Shown: one piece after another, positions 1 to 7,677 of the stretch
Numbering within the stretch: position 1 is the stretch's first letter
Layout of the letters: each line of letters starts with the position of its first letter
Assembly: GCF_014651955.1 (NCBI RefSeq)
Contig: NZ_BMXW01000011.1
Span: 59,747 to 123,746, forward strand
Direction: 5' to 3'
Length of the DNA stretch: 64,000 nucleotides
Source of the DNA: Shewanella fodinae
GTDB lineage: Bacteria > Pseudomonadota > Gammaproteobacteria > Enterobacterales > Shewanellaceae
Program-made: the position numbers and the translations under genes
Notes under the pieces: generated by a model
Told to the model about the DNA's origin: nothing
The model's input: only the letters and a program-made list of their open reading frames with translations
Database searches by the model: none

Positions 1-95
1 CCGCGAGTAAGCATCCGTCGCCAAAGGTGCGAGCATTAGTGGATTTCCTTTGCGAGCGAGTGTTTCCGGTGCCGTTGTCCCACAACATTGGATAG
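1..95 (+). CDS. LysR-family regulator, C-terminal end only
   Basis: An open frame enters from the left edge and stops at TAG 93-95. Its last ~30 residues include KHPSPKVRALVDFLCERV, which resembles the C-terminal helix of the effector domain in LysR-type regulators (typically 'R..P.KVRAFVDFL'). Only this tail is inside the window, so DNA-binding specificity cannot be judged. It is convergent with the next gene, whose stop codon begins at the very next base, so no space is left for a separate terminator. Confidence 0.6.
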   Translation, partial: ASKHPSPKVRALVDFLCERVFPVPLSHNIG

Positions 96-1016
96 TTATT
101 TGGATGGCGCAAACAATGGTCGCCAACTGCCGCCATAGTTTTCATCTTCGGTGCCGATGCTCATATAACTGTTGGGAACGTTGGCAGCAGGCCCCGCCAG
201 TGACTCCACTTTGAAGCCATCCACGATCCATTGGGCTTTAGAGTAGCGTACGGCAGTGACTTTTAACTGTTCAGCTGGCCCTGAAACCGTTGCAGCCTGA
301 TAAATAACCGATCTAAAAGGTCCTTGGTCGCCACCATCTTCAGTTGCCACGGCCCAAATCACGCCTTGTTTATCCAGATACAGGTCTGAAATCGTGCGTT
401 TTTTATTGGCGTCAGTTTTCGGAGCCGTGATTTCAACAGGATGGTCAGCATATTGCTGCCACGATAATTGACCCGCCGCAGTGTCAAGGACCCCCAGACG
501 CAAATAACCCCGTTTATAGCGTTTATTGCCTCCGCGTTCACCTAATACCACCAGCACGGAATCCCCCTGGGCGATACAGGCCATGCCTTCGAAATTGTCA
601 CCATGAATACCTTTGCCACCCGCCACAATTTTGGGCACATGGTAAACCTGCTTAACTATGGCTACATCGCTGCTGACAGCCACCTGAAATATCCGGCCAA
701 ATTTGCCGTCCCAATAACCAGATTCCGCCAGCAAGTATTCATTCGTCTGCCCGGGTAAATGACAGACAGATTCCAGATCGCTTGATTGACCATCTTGGTC
801 TTTCCAGTCTGAAATCGTTAGCGGCGTATAGTTTAATATACCGTCAGGTTTTACCTGTAGCACCCCGAGGCGACTGCCTGGCTCATCCACTTTCTTATCC
901 TGCACCACCAAGTAGGAATTAGCATCCATCTGCGCCATACCACTAAAGCCAAGTTCCACGGCGGTGGCAATCTTGGTACTTCCCAGCAGCACAACTGCTA
1001 ATAGCATCCTGTTCAA
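96..1016 (-). CDS. Exported protein of unknown function, probably beta-propeller-like
   Basis: 306 residues with an N-terminal signal peptide (MNRMLLAVVLLGSTKIATA, cleavage after A19). The mature part alternates short strands with turns such as DLYLDKQGVIWAVATEDGG and SVLVVLGERGG, which suggests a propeller-type fold like the esterase-like/phytase or SdiA-regulated groups; I cannot place it firmly. The start is TTG at 1016, because GAGG lies 8 bases upstream; the ATG at 1007 has no correctly spaced ribosome site. It is expected in the periplasm. It shares the strand with the M49-like peptidase, but a terminator lies between them, so it is probably transcribed separately. Confidence 0.6.
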   Translation of the reverse strand: MNRMLLAVVLLGSTKIATAVELGFSGMAQMDANSYLVVQDKKVDEPGSRLGVLQVKPDGILNYTPLTISDWKDQDGQSSDLESVCHLPGQTNEYLLAESGYWDGKFGRIFQVAVSSDVAIVKQVYHVPKIVAGGKGIHGDNFEGMACIAQGDSVLVVLGERGGNKRYKRGYLRLGVLDTAAGQLSWQQYADHPVEITAPKTDANKKRTISDLYLDKQGVIWAVATEDGGDQGPFRSVIYQAATVSGPAEQLKVTAVRYSKAQWIVDGFKVESLAGPAANVPNSYMSIGTEDENYGGSWRPLFAPSK

Positions 1017-1087
1017 TGAAATTACCTCTATACACTTATATCAGTACGTTTGTTATTGCCTATCGCTAGGTATCAGCCCTAGACAAT

Positions 1088-1120
1088 AAAAATCCGGATG
1101 TATTGAACACCCGGATTTTT
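1088..1120 (-). terminator. Rho-independent terminator of the M49-like peptidase gene
   Basis: AAAAATCCGG at 1088-1097 pairs with CCGGATTTTT at 1111-1120 around a 13-base loop. Read on the minus strand the stem is followed by T-rich sequence, about 20 bases after the stop of the peptidase gene. Confidence 0.8.
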
Positions 1121-1139
1121 AAAACTCGCCCAGAATAAC

Positions 1140-2795
1140 TCAGATTTTCGCTGGATAAATCGGCTGAATATCAACAGGAACATCGCCTAAGCTAGCATTA
1201 ACAGCACGTACACCGTCATCAATATGACCATACTTTGCCAGAAAAGCTTTGGCCGCGTTGTAATCACCGTCACCTTGTACCACAACCACGTCATGTACTA
1301 GGCTGGTTATCGCCTGTTCCAATTTGGCAAAATCAATCTTGTACAAACCATCAGCCTGACGGGTCAACGCACCTTTATCCACATAGTAACTGTACTGGAA
1401 CGCCGCGCCGATACCGTGGGCTTCATGCACACCAAAACGCATAGAACGGAACAAGCCAGCAGCATACGTGGCTAACAGATTGTTCTTTTCCGCGACTGGC
1501 AGCTCACCTTTTTGCATTAGGAACAAAATATTATAAGCGCCCATCACGTCAGCTTTGCCTTCTTCAATACCGGAGTAAAGTTCCTGCAACTCGGCGGCAA
1601 CCGTGGTGGCTTTGCCATTTTTTACGATGGAACCTGGGCCTAAAGAGTGAGACATTTCATGGAACAGCGTCTCATAACCGAAGTACTTTTGATCCAGCAG
1701 TTGCGCCTGTTCCGGCACCAGAATATGTGCAGCCATCGGCTTCATAATACGTTCAAACTTGGCTGCCATCACATTGTTCAACAGGACTTTCTTGGCACCT
1801 TTGGCTTCACGGACTTTTTCATCATTTGGTAGGTTGAAGGCGATAGTCTGCACACCTGGTACATTGTCACCACCGCCCTGGATCTGGTCCGCAACGGCAA
1901 TTGGGGATGCAAAGCCACGTTTAAAATTCTTGTAGCTGTCAGGCACTGGCAGATTAGCTTCCATGTCGCGCAGATATTTCTTGAAGCGATCCAGCTTGGC
2001 AGAGGCTTCTGGGTCCTTAATGGTAACAAAAGCTTCAAAGGCGGTCTTATAACCGAACAGACCATCGGTATAGGTTTCATAAGGGCCGATGGCGACCTCG
2101 ATTGGTGTGTCCTTGAGATCCATCCAGGCGATTTCAGAGGCAAAATAGTTGTCGGTACGGAAAGCATGTGCCCGTAATACCAGGAATTTTTTAAGACTAG
2201 GGTTATGGGTGATCAGCGCCGCATCTTCTAGCAACTTGGCGGCGGGCTCCAGCCATTGCCGATAATATTCAGAATAAGGAATGGCGACTAGCTTGTCTCC
2301 TTGACGACGGATGACCGTATAAAGGCTGGTAAAGGCGGCTTTATCTTCTGGATGTTTGGCGATCCAAGCGTTAAATTCCGCTTTGGTGAGATCTTCTGGA
2401 TAAAACCCAGAGCCCAACGCATTGGTTTTGCCGCCAAAAAATGGATGCCCCGCGGCTAAGCTATCCCAAGGGCCAAAATGCTCATCAAACATGTTCAGCA
2501 CTAAGGCTTTATCTTTGAGATTGCTGGAAGCAATCTGTTCGCGGATCTGCGGGTTATGCTCGTTTACCTGCCGCAGATAAATCTCGCTCATTAGTTTGGC
2601 AGCCTGGATAAGCTTGTTGACCACCTGTTTTTGCTCATCACTGAGAAAAGCGGTATTGGCGGTCATTTGCACCGGTACAATTTTATCGCGCTGTTGCTGC
2701 AGATTATAAATTTGCGGTTGCTCTGCAGTGGCGGCAGCCAGTGCCGGGAGTGCCAACAAACTGGTAAGCGCCAAGGCGATCAGGGACTTCTTCAT
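1140..2795 (-). CDS. Exported M49-like (dipeptidyl-peptidase III family) zinc metallopeptidase
   Basis: 551 residues from ATG at 2795, chosen because GAGGAAG precedes it and it opens a signal peptide (MKKSLIALALTSLLALPALAA). A longer in-frame ATG at 2840 would bury that signal. Zinc motif: FHEMSHSLGPG near residue 380, followed ~40-50 residues later by EEGKAD, the equivalent of the EECRA(D/E) motif that supplies the third ligand in M49. Classical DPP III has HEXXGH with an inserted residue; here the motif is a plain HEXXH, as in the bacterial/plant M49-like branch with HE(I/M)SH. The likely role is periplasmic oligopeptide cleavage. It is monocistronic, with its own terminator at 1088-1120. 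Confidence 0.8.
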   Translation of the reverse strand: MKKSLIALALTSLLALPALAAATAEQPQIYNLQQQRDKIVPVQMTANTAFLSDEQKQVVNKLIQAAKLMSEIYLRQVNEHNPQIREQIASSNLKDKALVLNMFDEHFGPWDSLAAGHPFFGGKTNALGSGFYPEDLTKAEFNAWIAKHPEDKAAFTSLYTVIRRQGDKLVAIPYSEYYRQWLEPAAKLLEDAALITHNPSLKKFLVLRAHAFRTDNYFASEIAWMDLKDTPIEVAIGPYETYTDGLFGYKTAFEAFVTIKDPEASAKLDRFKKYLRDMEANLPVPDSYKNFKRGFASPIAVADQIQGGGDNVPGVQTIAFNLPNDEKVREAKGAKKVLLNNVMAAKFERIMKPMAAHILVPEQAQLLDQKYFGYETLFHEMSHSLGPGSIVKNGKATTVAAELQELYSGIEEGKADVMGAYNILFLMQKGELPVAEKNNLLATYAAGLFRSMRFGVHEAHGIGAAFQYSYYVDKGALTRQADGLYKIDFAKLEQAITSLVHDVVVVQGDGDYNAAKAFLAKYGHIDDGVRAVNASLGDVPVDIQPIYPAKI

Positions 2796-2859
2796 GAATA
2801 ACTTCCTCTCATACCTGTCGGTGACGTCTATCACCGACAACTGTCAAAAGTGACAGCAC

Positions 2860-3036
2860 ATTTATAGTTATGAATTGTCAGCAGCCATTGCCAACATTAC
2901 TGCAACAGCAACTGCGTGCAGCAAGGGCTTCATTATTGAAAAAGCACAGACGACTGTCCAGTTTGGAAGATTAATGACGAGGCAAGAAAGTAACAACAGG
3001 ATAGATAAAACACTGCCGGGAAAGCAGCGTTCTAGG
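2860..3036. repeat. Direct repeat, copy A, left of the TetR/SDR cassette
   Basis: Starts ATTTATAGTTATGAATTGTC and runs to CCGGGAAAGCAGCGTTCTAG. It matches 4890-5076 in the same orientation with scattered substitutions. It carries ~25 extra bases near 2890-2915 and lacks the terminator hairpin present in the other copy. It lies directly upstream of the M49-like peptidase, so it also supplies that gene's promoter region. Confidence 0.85.
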
Positions 3037-3393
3037 CTATGACCTTATGCAGCAATAGTGAATAATTATTAATTAGTGATAAAACCATTTACTGAGCACT
3101 TTTTCAACTGGTGGTTTTAGGACGCCAGCGAATAAATTATCCTCCGGGCGCAGTCTGCCAGTATTCGAACATGTCTCTTTGGTGCCTGAGCGGACGTTAC
3201 TAACGCAACGGTGAGTAAAAATGCGGGGAGCCGGTCAGGACAGCATTTATAGCAGCCATGCATGCTGAGCATGTCATCTTTCGCTTTAATTTCATATATT
3301 ACTGATTTTCCATGTGTCCGAAATGCGATATGAAAGCCGCCCACAGTAGCGTCCGGCTTGCCGGATCTGGTGCCATTTCCGCAGAAAGGTATT
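3037..3393. other. Non-coding stretch beyond the TetR stop
   Basis: No convincing gene. A minus-strand open frame runs from 3509 to 3117, but over 3394-3509 it is only the TetR gene read in another frame, and its unique part shows no recognisable domain. The stretch joins cassette-specific DNA to repeat copy A. Confidence 0.5.
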
Positions 3394-4026
3394 TTAACGG
3401 GTCCTGAAGGTATCCAGATAGGCGTTACACATGATGGTGAGCTGCCGGAGCACGCTTTCGGTGTGTGGCGGAGCCAGATTCTGCTCAAAAACATTACGCA
3501 CGGTGCCAAATATGACAGTAATAAGCGTCAGGTTGACGCTGCTGACATCCTGAAACGTCATGTCACTGGCGCTCTCAAACATCACCATCGTCGCACGGTT
3601 TACCCGGCTGGCAAACGTGTCAATCAGCGGCTGGTTATCCAGTTCTGCCACCGAGCGATAGAGCGCTTTTGTCACTTCAATGCGCTCTGTTTTGGCCTGC
3701 CAGTAGGTTGTGATTAATGCCTCGGTCATGGCGCTAACCGTCGCGCCACGATGGTTCCGACAGGTGATTTCAATCCTGTCGGCAAGCGCTGCTAAATAAC
3801 GTTCATTCAGGGCATAAACCAGAGATTCTTTGTGGGCAAAGTACTGATACATCGTTCCTACGGACACGCCTGCCCGCTCGGCGACGCGAGTGGTGGTGAG
3901 ACGATGTATGCCATCCGCTACCAGAAGCTGAATGGTGGCTTCAAAAATGGCATCCATCGTCACTGTTGCACGGGCCTGACGCGGCGTTCTGCGAGGCTTC
4001 AGGGAGTTGTGGTTGGAGATGGCCAA
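3394..4026 (-). CDS. TetR/AcrR-family repressor
   Basis: 210 residues. The N-terminal helix-turn-helix (about residues 18-65: ATVTMDAIFEATIQLL, LTTTRVAERAGVSVGTMYQY, FAHKESLVYAL) is typical of TetR. The rest is a helical ligand domain with no known specificity. The start appears to be TTG at 4026, with GGAA upstream; no in-frame ATG precedes the helix-turn-helix. It is divergent from an SDR oxidoreductase gene with a 67-base gap holding a palindrome at 4040-4059, the usual layout of a self-regulated repressor controlling its neighbour. It lies inside the segment bounded by the direct repeats and may have been acquired with the SDR gene. Confidence 0.85.
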   Translation of the reverse strand: MAISNHNSLKPRRTPRQARATVTMDAIFEATIQLLVADGIHRLTTTRVAERAGVSVGTMYQYFAHKESLVYALNERYLAALADRIEITCRNHRGATVSAMTEALITTYWQAKTERIEVTKALYRSVAELDNQPLIDTFASRVNRATMVMFESASDMTFQDVSSVNLTLITVIFGTVRNVFEQNLAPPHTESVLRQLTIMCNAYLDTFRTR

Positions 4027-4039
4027 AAAGCGAATTCCA

Positions 4040-4059
4040 ATGTGAATGATGCTTCATAT
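4040..4059. promoter_or_regulatory. Candidate TetR operator
   Basis: ATGTGAA-TGATGC-TTCATAT is an imperfect palindrome (6 of 7 bases paired, 6-base spacer) between the divergent TetR and SDR start codons, where repressor binding would cover both promoters. It is inferred from symmetry and position only. Confidence 0.4.
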
Positions 4060-4093
4060 ATTAACTCTTCACTGCATACGGAGGAAATATTGG

Positions 4094-4813
4094 ATGAATG
4101 AGCAACGCATCGCTCTGGTTACCGGAGCTAATAAAGGCATTGGTTTTGAAATTGCGCGTCAGTTGGCGCAGGCAGGCGTGGTTGTCATCATGGGAGCTCG
4201 AGACTTTGGACGCGGTAACGCTGCTGCAGAAGTGCTGAAGACGCAAGGCTTGCCCGTGCAACACTGTGAACTCGATATCACCCGGCATGACAGTATTGCC
4301 GCTGCGGTTTCATCAATTAAAGCTGAATTTGGCAGGCTGGACATTCTGGTCAACAACGCCGGTGTATTTGATCATGCAGATGGTCCTCCGGGTAAAGCTG
4401 CCATCGAGGCAGTCCGTTATGTGATGGAAACGAATTTTATCTCGACCCTGGCAGTCACCCAGGCAATGCTACCGCTGCTACGGGCCGCACCTGTTGCCCG
4501 GATAGTCAACGTGTCGAGTTCTTTAGGTTCGCTTACGCTTAACGGTGACCCGACCTCCACATATTATTCCTCACAATTTATTGGCTACAATGCCTCCAAG
4601 GCAGCTCTGAACATGCTTACTGTTCAACTGAGCGAAGAGTTGAGGGACACAGGTATAAAAATAAATTCTGTCAGCCCTGGGTTTGTAAAAACGGACCTTA
4701 CGGGCTATGGCACAATGACGCCAGCAGAGGGGGCGCGGCTGCCGGTTAAATATGCCCTGGAAGGGGATGAATCCGGTGCGTTTATAGAGCCTGACGGCAG
4801 AACCCCCTGGTAA
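4094..4813 (+). CDS. Short-chain dehydrogenase/reductase (classical SDR)
   Basis: 239 residues from ATG 4094, preceded by GGAGG at 4080-4084; the open frame reaches further upstream, but the added residues are not SDR-like. Motifs: TGANKGIG for nucleotide binding near the N-terminus, NNAG, a catalytic Ser in VNVSSSLGSL, YNASK as the YxxxK active site, and SPGFVKTDL. The protein is similar to plant/bacterial carbonyl-reductase-like SDRs (salutaridine reductase/CBR group), and NADPH-dependent reduction of a carbonyl or quinone is likely. The substrate is unknown. It is divergent from the TetR gene and probably repressed by it. Confidence 0.88.
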   Translation: MNEQRIALVTGANKGIGFEIARQLAQAGVVVIMGARDFGRGNAAAEVLKTQGLPVQHCELDITRHDSIAAAVSSIKAEFGRLDILVNNAGVFDHADGPPGKAAIEAVRYVMETNFISTLAVTQAMLPLLRAAPVARIVNVSSSLGSLTLNGDPTSTYYSSQFIGYNASKAALNMLTVQLSEELRDTGIKINSVSPGFVKTDLTGYGTMTPAEGARLPVKYALEGDESGAFIEPDGRTPW

Positions 4814-4820
4814 GTTGTGG

Positions 4821-4852
4821 GCCGGAAATATCGCAGTACTCTGTTTTCCGGC
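4821..4852 (+). terminator. Weak terminator-like hairpin after the SDR gene
   Basis: GCCGGAAA at 4821-4828 pairs with TTTCCGGC at 4845-4852, 8 bases after the SDR stop. No T-run follows, so it may be a weak terminator or a 3' stabilising stem. Confidence 0.4.
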
Positions 4853-4889
4853 TCACCTGTCGAGCTTTCCTGGAGAGGATGGTTTTCTC

Positions 4890-5076
4890 ATTTATAGTTA
4901 TGAATTGTCAGCAACCATTCGTGCAGCAAGGGCTTCATTATTGAAAAAACACAGACGACTGTCCGGTTTGAAAAATTAGTGACGAGGCAAGAAAGTAACA
5001 GCAGGATAGAAAAAACTGCCGATACCCGAGCACCGGATATCGGCAGTCTCACCGCCGGGAAAGCAGCGACCTAGGC
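4890..5076. repeat. Direct repeat, copy B, right of the TetR/SDR cassette
   Basis: Same sequence as 2860-3036 in direct orientation (ATTTATAGTTATGAATTGTC to GGGAAAGCAGCG). It has diverged by scattered substitutions and two indels. This copy keeps the terminator hairpin at 5015-5047 that serves the DUF1080 operon; copy A has lost it. Confidence 0.85.
5009..5047 (-). terminator. Rho-independent terminator of the dehydrogenase/c7/DUF1080 operon
   Basis: ACTGCCGATA at 5015-5024 pairs perfectly with TATCGGCAGT at 5038-5047. On the minus strand the stem is followed by TTTTTT. It lies ~90 bases after the DUF1080 stop. Confidence 0.85.
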
Positions 5077-5139
5077 CACAAGTGCCTGAGCTACCACCTC
5101 CATTTCCCGACTGTGATCTGTAGGATTTAAATGGCGACT

Positions 5140-5727
5140 TTAGCGTGTTTTTAGCCGCACGTCCTTGATTTCTATAGTACCACTGCCCTTGTGCTGAAAG
5201 CCAATAAAGCCTTGGCTCAATTGTTTGTCTTTCAGGATCGCGGTCACATTCCCATTGAGTTTTACCTCAATGGTGTCGCCTTGCAGCGTCAATTGATAAT
5301 GATTCCACTTACCCACAGTGTCCTGAATCGCTGTGACGGGCTGACGTTGTACGATAGCACCCGTGCGAAATTGAGCATTTTTGCTTTTATCCCAAATATT
5401 AGCTTCATAGCAGCTGTCGGCCTTAATCCGCTGTTCATCCTGACAGCGCATATACACCCCGGCGTTAATGTCATCACTGGGCTTGAAATCCAAATCCAGC
5501 ACAAAATCACCGTAAGCCTTTTGGGTGATAAGGTAACTTTCACCTTTGCCACTGCTGATCAGTACACCGTCTTTTTCTGTCCAAGAAGAACCCGGCGTCA
5601 CATCAACAAATTTTAGATCGGTCATGCCTGTTTCAGGAGCCATCTTAAAAAGATGGCCGGGCTCAAGTGCACTCGCTCCGGCCATTAATCCCAAACCAAG
5701 CATCAATAAACTTATTTGCAGTTTCAT
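5140..5727 (-). CDS. Exported DUF1080 (3-keto-disaccharide hydrolase-like) protein
   Basis: 195 residues with signal peptide MKLQISLLMLGLGLMAGASA. It has the concanavalin-like jelly-roll features of DUF1080: FVDVTPGSSWTEKDGVLISS, YLITQKAYGDFVLDLDFKP, AGVYMRCQ, WNHYQLTLQGD, IEVKLNG, GFIGFQHKG. Characterised members of this fold include 3-keto-glycoside hydrolases, but many are uncharacterised carbohydrate-binding proteins. It is the third gene of an operon, 61 bases after the c7 cytochrome, and ends at a strong terminator. Its exported partners suggest a periplasmic role next to a flavin dehydrogenase, perhaps handling an oxidised sugar or sugar acid; that role is inference. Confidence 0.8.
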   Translation of the reverse strand: MKLQISLLMLGLGLMAGASALEPGHLFKMAPETGMTDLKFVDVTPGSSWTEKDGVLISSGKGESYLITQKAYGDFVLDLDFKPSDDINAGVYMRCQDEQRIKADSCYEANIWDKSKNAQFRTGAIVQRQPVTAIQDTVGKWNHYQLTLQGDTIEVKLNGNVTAILKDKQLSQGFIGFQHKGSGTIEIKDVRLKTR

Positions 5728-5788
5728 TACACACTCCCAACGGGCACCACTGTGGCAATGCCCGGAAAGTTATTCGTGGGTAACCATA

Positions 5789-6112
5789 TTAGTAATGGCA
5801 AGTTTTGCAGTCGCGTTCAGCAGTTTTCCCGTCATGGCAGGCCCAGCAGTATTTGCCACTACTGTGATCTTTCAGGGTAAAGCTGTAACGGATAGGCTCA
5901 AATAATGCCTCACCATCTTTGGTACTGTGACAGTCGTTGCAGGTGTAAAAGCCTTCTCGTGCGTGAGTTTCATAAGAAAACACCACAGCGCCCTTACCTC
6001 CGCCACCGTATTGCCGATCCTGTCCGGCCGGGGTTGCCAGCGCTTGTGGCAACACCAGCCCAGAGGCAACCACAGCGGCCAACAGACCTGTATATGCTGT
6101 GGTAAATTTCAT
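5789..6112 (-). CDS. Periplasmic triheme cytochrome, c7 type
   Basis: 107 residues with a signal peptide cleaved near TPA (residue 28). CXXCH motifs are at 58-62 (CNDCH), 89-93 (CWACH) and 102-106 (CKTCH). Distal ligand candidates are H50 (SYETH) and H83. The opening YGGGGKGAVVFSYETH matches the c(7)-type triheme domain. Its ATG overlaps the upstream dehydrogenase stop (TAATG), so the two are translationally coupled. The most direct reading is that it is the electron carrier of the flavodehydrogenase, passing electrons to or from the periplasmic cytochrome pool. Confidence 0.9.
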   Translation of the reverse strand: MKFTTAYTGLLAAVVASGLVLPQALATPAGQDRQYGGGGKGAVVFSYETHAREGFYTCNDCHSTKDGEALFEPIRYSFTLKDHSSGKYCWACHDGKTAERDCKTCHY

Positions 6113-7371
6113 TACACCTCCTGCGTCAGGATGGCGGGATCGACGTTATTTACGTCAGCTACGCCTGTCAGCACCATGCTGGAGACCAGTTCGGTGTGGA
6201 AACGGTTGAATAGCATTTCAACCCCTTTTACGCCGCCGCCAAGGCTGGCGCGTAACATCGGACGTCCCACCAGCACTGCCTGAGCACCACAAGCCAGCGC
6301 TTTAAGCACATCGCCGCCGTCACGCACGCCACCATCCACCAGAATGGGCATCTTATAACCACGGTCACGAACGGCTTTTACAATGGCTGGCAGCACATGC
6401 ATGCTGGCTGGAGTGGAGCTGAGAACACGGCCACCATGGTTGGAAACGATGATCGCACCGCAACCTGCTTCAGCACACATCAGCGCTTCATCAACCGTCA
6501 TGATACCTTTGGCAACAAAGGGGATTTTGGCGTAATTAACGATTTCCTTGAGCTTTTTCAGATCCTTGGGCTCCACAGTTTTACCGGGTAATGCCCTGGC
6601 TGCACGTCCCGCGGAGTCAATATCAATAGCGAAGAAAGGTGCCCCCGCCTGCTGCACAATATCTAGACGTTCAAAGATCTCCTGCTGGGTACGCGGTTTA
6701 ATCTGTGCCACGGCACGGCCTTTGAACTCACTCACCACTGTCATGCGGCGTTTGTAAGTTTCCAGTGGATCACCGATACCGTCAGCTGCCCAGCCGAGGC
6801 AGCCAGCGTTGGCGGCGCCTTCAATAATGCCACGGGCGTATTTTTCTTCGGTCATCAGTTCGCCGTCAAACGCCAGCTTATTGGCCGCACCCATGTTGTA
6901 TGTCAGACCACCAGTGATACCAGTAAGAACTGGCATTGCCAGTTTTACACCAAGCAGGTTAATTTCGGTTTTCGGGTGAGAAATGTTGTGCACGGTACGC
7001 ATGTTCAAACTCATGCCTTCGAATGCTTCGATATTGCGCACAAAGCTCTGGCGTTTACCGCCCATCCCTGGAACCGATTCACCGCAAGGTCCCTTACCAT
7101 TACAGCGGCCGGCGCCCGCGATATCACAGGCAGCACAGGTATCCATGATCTTACGGGCATTACTGAGGACATCTTTGAGGTTTTTGGGTTCTTTAACATA
7201 ACCGGCAACAGCTTTGGGGGCTTCCGCCGTAGCAGCGGCAGCCACTGCAATACCCTCTGCTGCATGGGCGGGAGAGGTTGCAGAAATGGCCAACGTACCA
7301 GCGGCAGCGGCCAGTGCTGCACCTTTAGTCAGAAACTCGCGACGATCCGCATTCAGCGCTTTGTTATTCAT
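6112..7371 (-). CDS. Tat-exported FMN-dependent alpha-hydroxy-acid dehydrogenase
   Basis: 419 residues. The leader begins DRREFLTKGAALAAAAG and ends AHA (residue 37), a twin-arginine signal. The remainder is an FMN TIM barrel of the lactate/glycolate oxidase family: AKGI (flavin Lys), SNHGGR (catalytic His/Arg), LVDGGVRDGGDVLKALACGA and VGRPML. Between leader and barrel lie four cysteines, C79, C82, C90 and C96, in CAACDIAGAGRCNGKGPCGE before PGMGG. Clostridial-type members carry a comparable Cys-rich segment. Most members are cytoplasmic; export and coupling to a c7 cytochrome make this unusual. It may oxidise a 2-hydroxy acid and feed cytochromes, or run as a reductase. It is the first gene of the operon and is divergent from the two-component system. 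Confidence 0.85.
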   Translation of the reverse strand: MNNKALNADRREFLTKGAALAAAAGTLAISATSPAHAAEGIAVAAAATAEAPKAVAGYVKEPKNLKDVLSNARKIMDTCAACDIAGAGRCNGKGPCGESVPGMGGKRQSFVRNIEAFEGMSLNMRTVHNISHPKTEINLLGVKLAMPVLTGITGGLTYNMGAANKLAFDGELMTEEKYARGIIEGAANAGCLGWAADGIGDPLETYKRRMTVVSEFKGRAVAQIKPRTQQEIFERLDIVQQAGAPFFAIDIDSAGRAARALPGKTVEPKDLKKLKEIVNYAKIPFVAKGIMTVDEALMCAEAGCGAIIVSNHGGRVLSSTPASMHVLPAIVKAVRDRGYKMPILVDGGVRDGGDVLKALACGAQAVLVGRPMLRASLGGGVKGVEMLFNRFHTELVSSMVLTGVADVNNVDPAILTQEV

Positions 7372-7677
7372 GTTTTGGTTCCTATGGTTGCTTATTAGCT
7401 CACGGCAGCCAATCTACCCCAGCGAACATTTTTCAGCGCAATAACAAAATGCAAAATCCGGCCAAAGATCCACTGTCTGGCAAAACTTTGATTCCCGCAC
7501 ATTGCTTTATGCATTTTTGCATAACGCTTTAGAACCAATAACTTAAATCCAATTTTTGCAAGGTATATGCACAATTACTGACATTCTGTGAGTTCATTGG
7601 CACAACCAAACAAAAAGGCTGCCAATTACGGCTGTTGCCGCTTAAGGTAGCGGGGAGTTGAAAGGTGGAGCCAAGTA
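7372..7677. promoter_or_regulatory. Divergent promoter region between the dehydrogenase operon and the sensor kinase
   Basis: 306 bases without a gene. It is A/T-rich and contains a perfect palindrome at 7507-7524. Related TTTTGCA/TGCAAAA elements occur near 7449-7456 (ATGCAAAA) and 7553-7561 (TTTTTGCA). It must carry promoters for both transcripts, and the repeated motif is the natural candidate site for the response regulator encoded at 9645. Confidence 0.5.
7507..7524. promoter_or_regulatory. Palindromic candidate operator TTATGCA-N4-TGCATAA
   Basis: Perfect 7-bp inverted repeat (7507-7513 and 7518-7524) with a TTTT spacer, about 135 bases upstream of the dehydrogenase ATG. The symmetry fits a dimeric Fis-type helix-turn-helix regulator. 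The regulator assignment is inference. Confidence 0.45.

Noticed and set aside
3117..3509. 130-codon minus-strand frame overlapping the TetR 3' end
   Set aside because: Half of it is a shadow of the TetR gene and the rest shows no domain.
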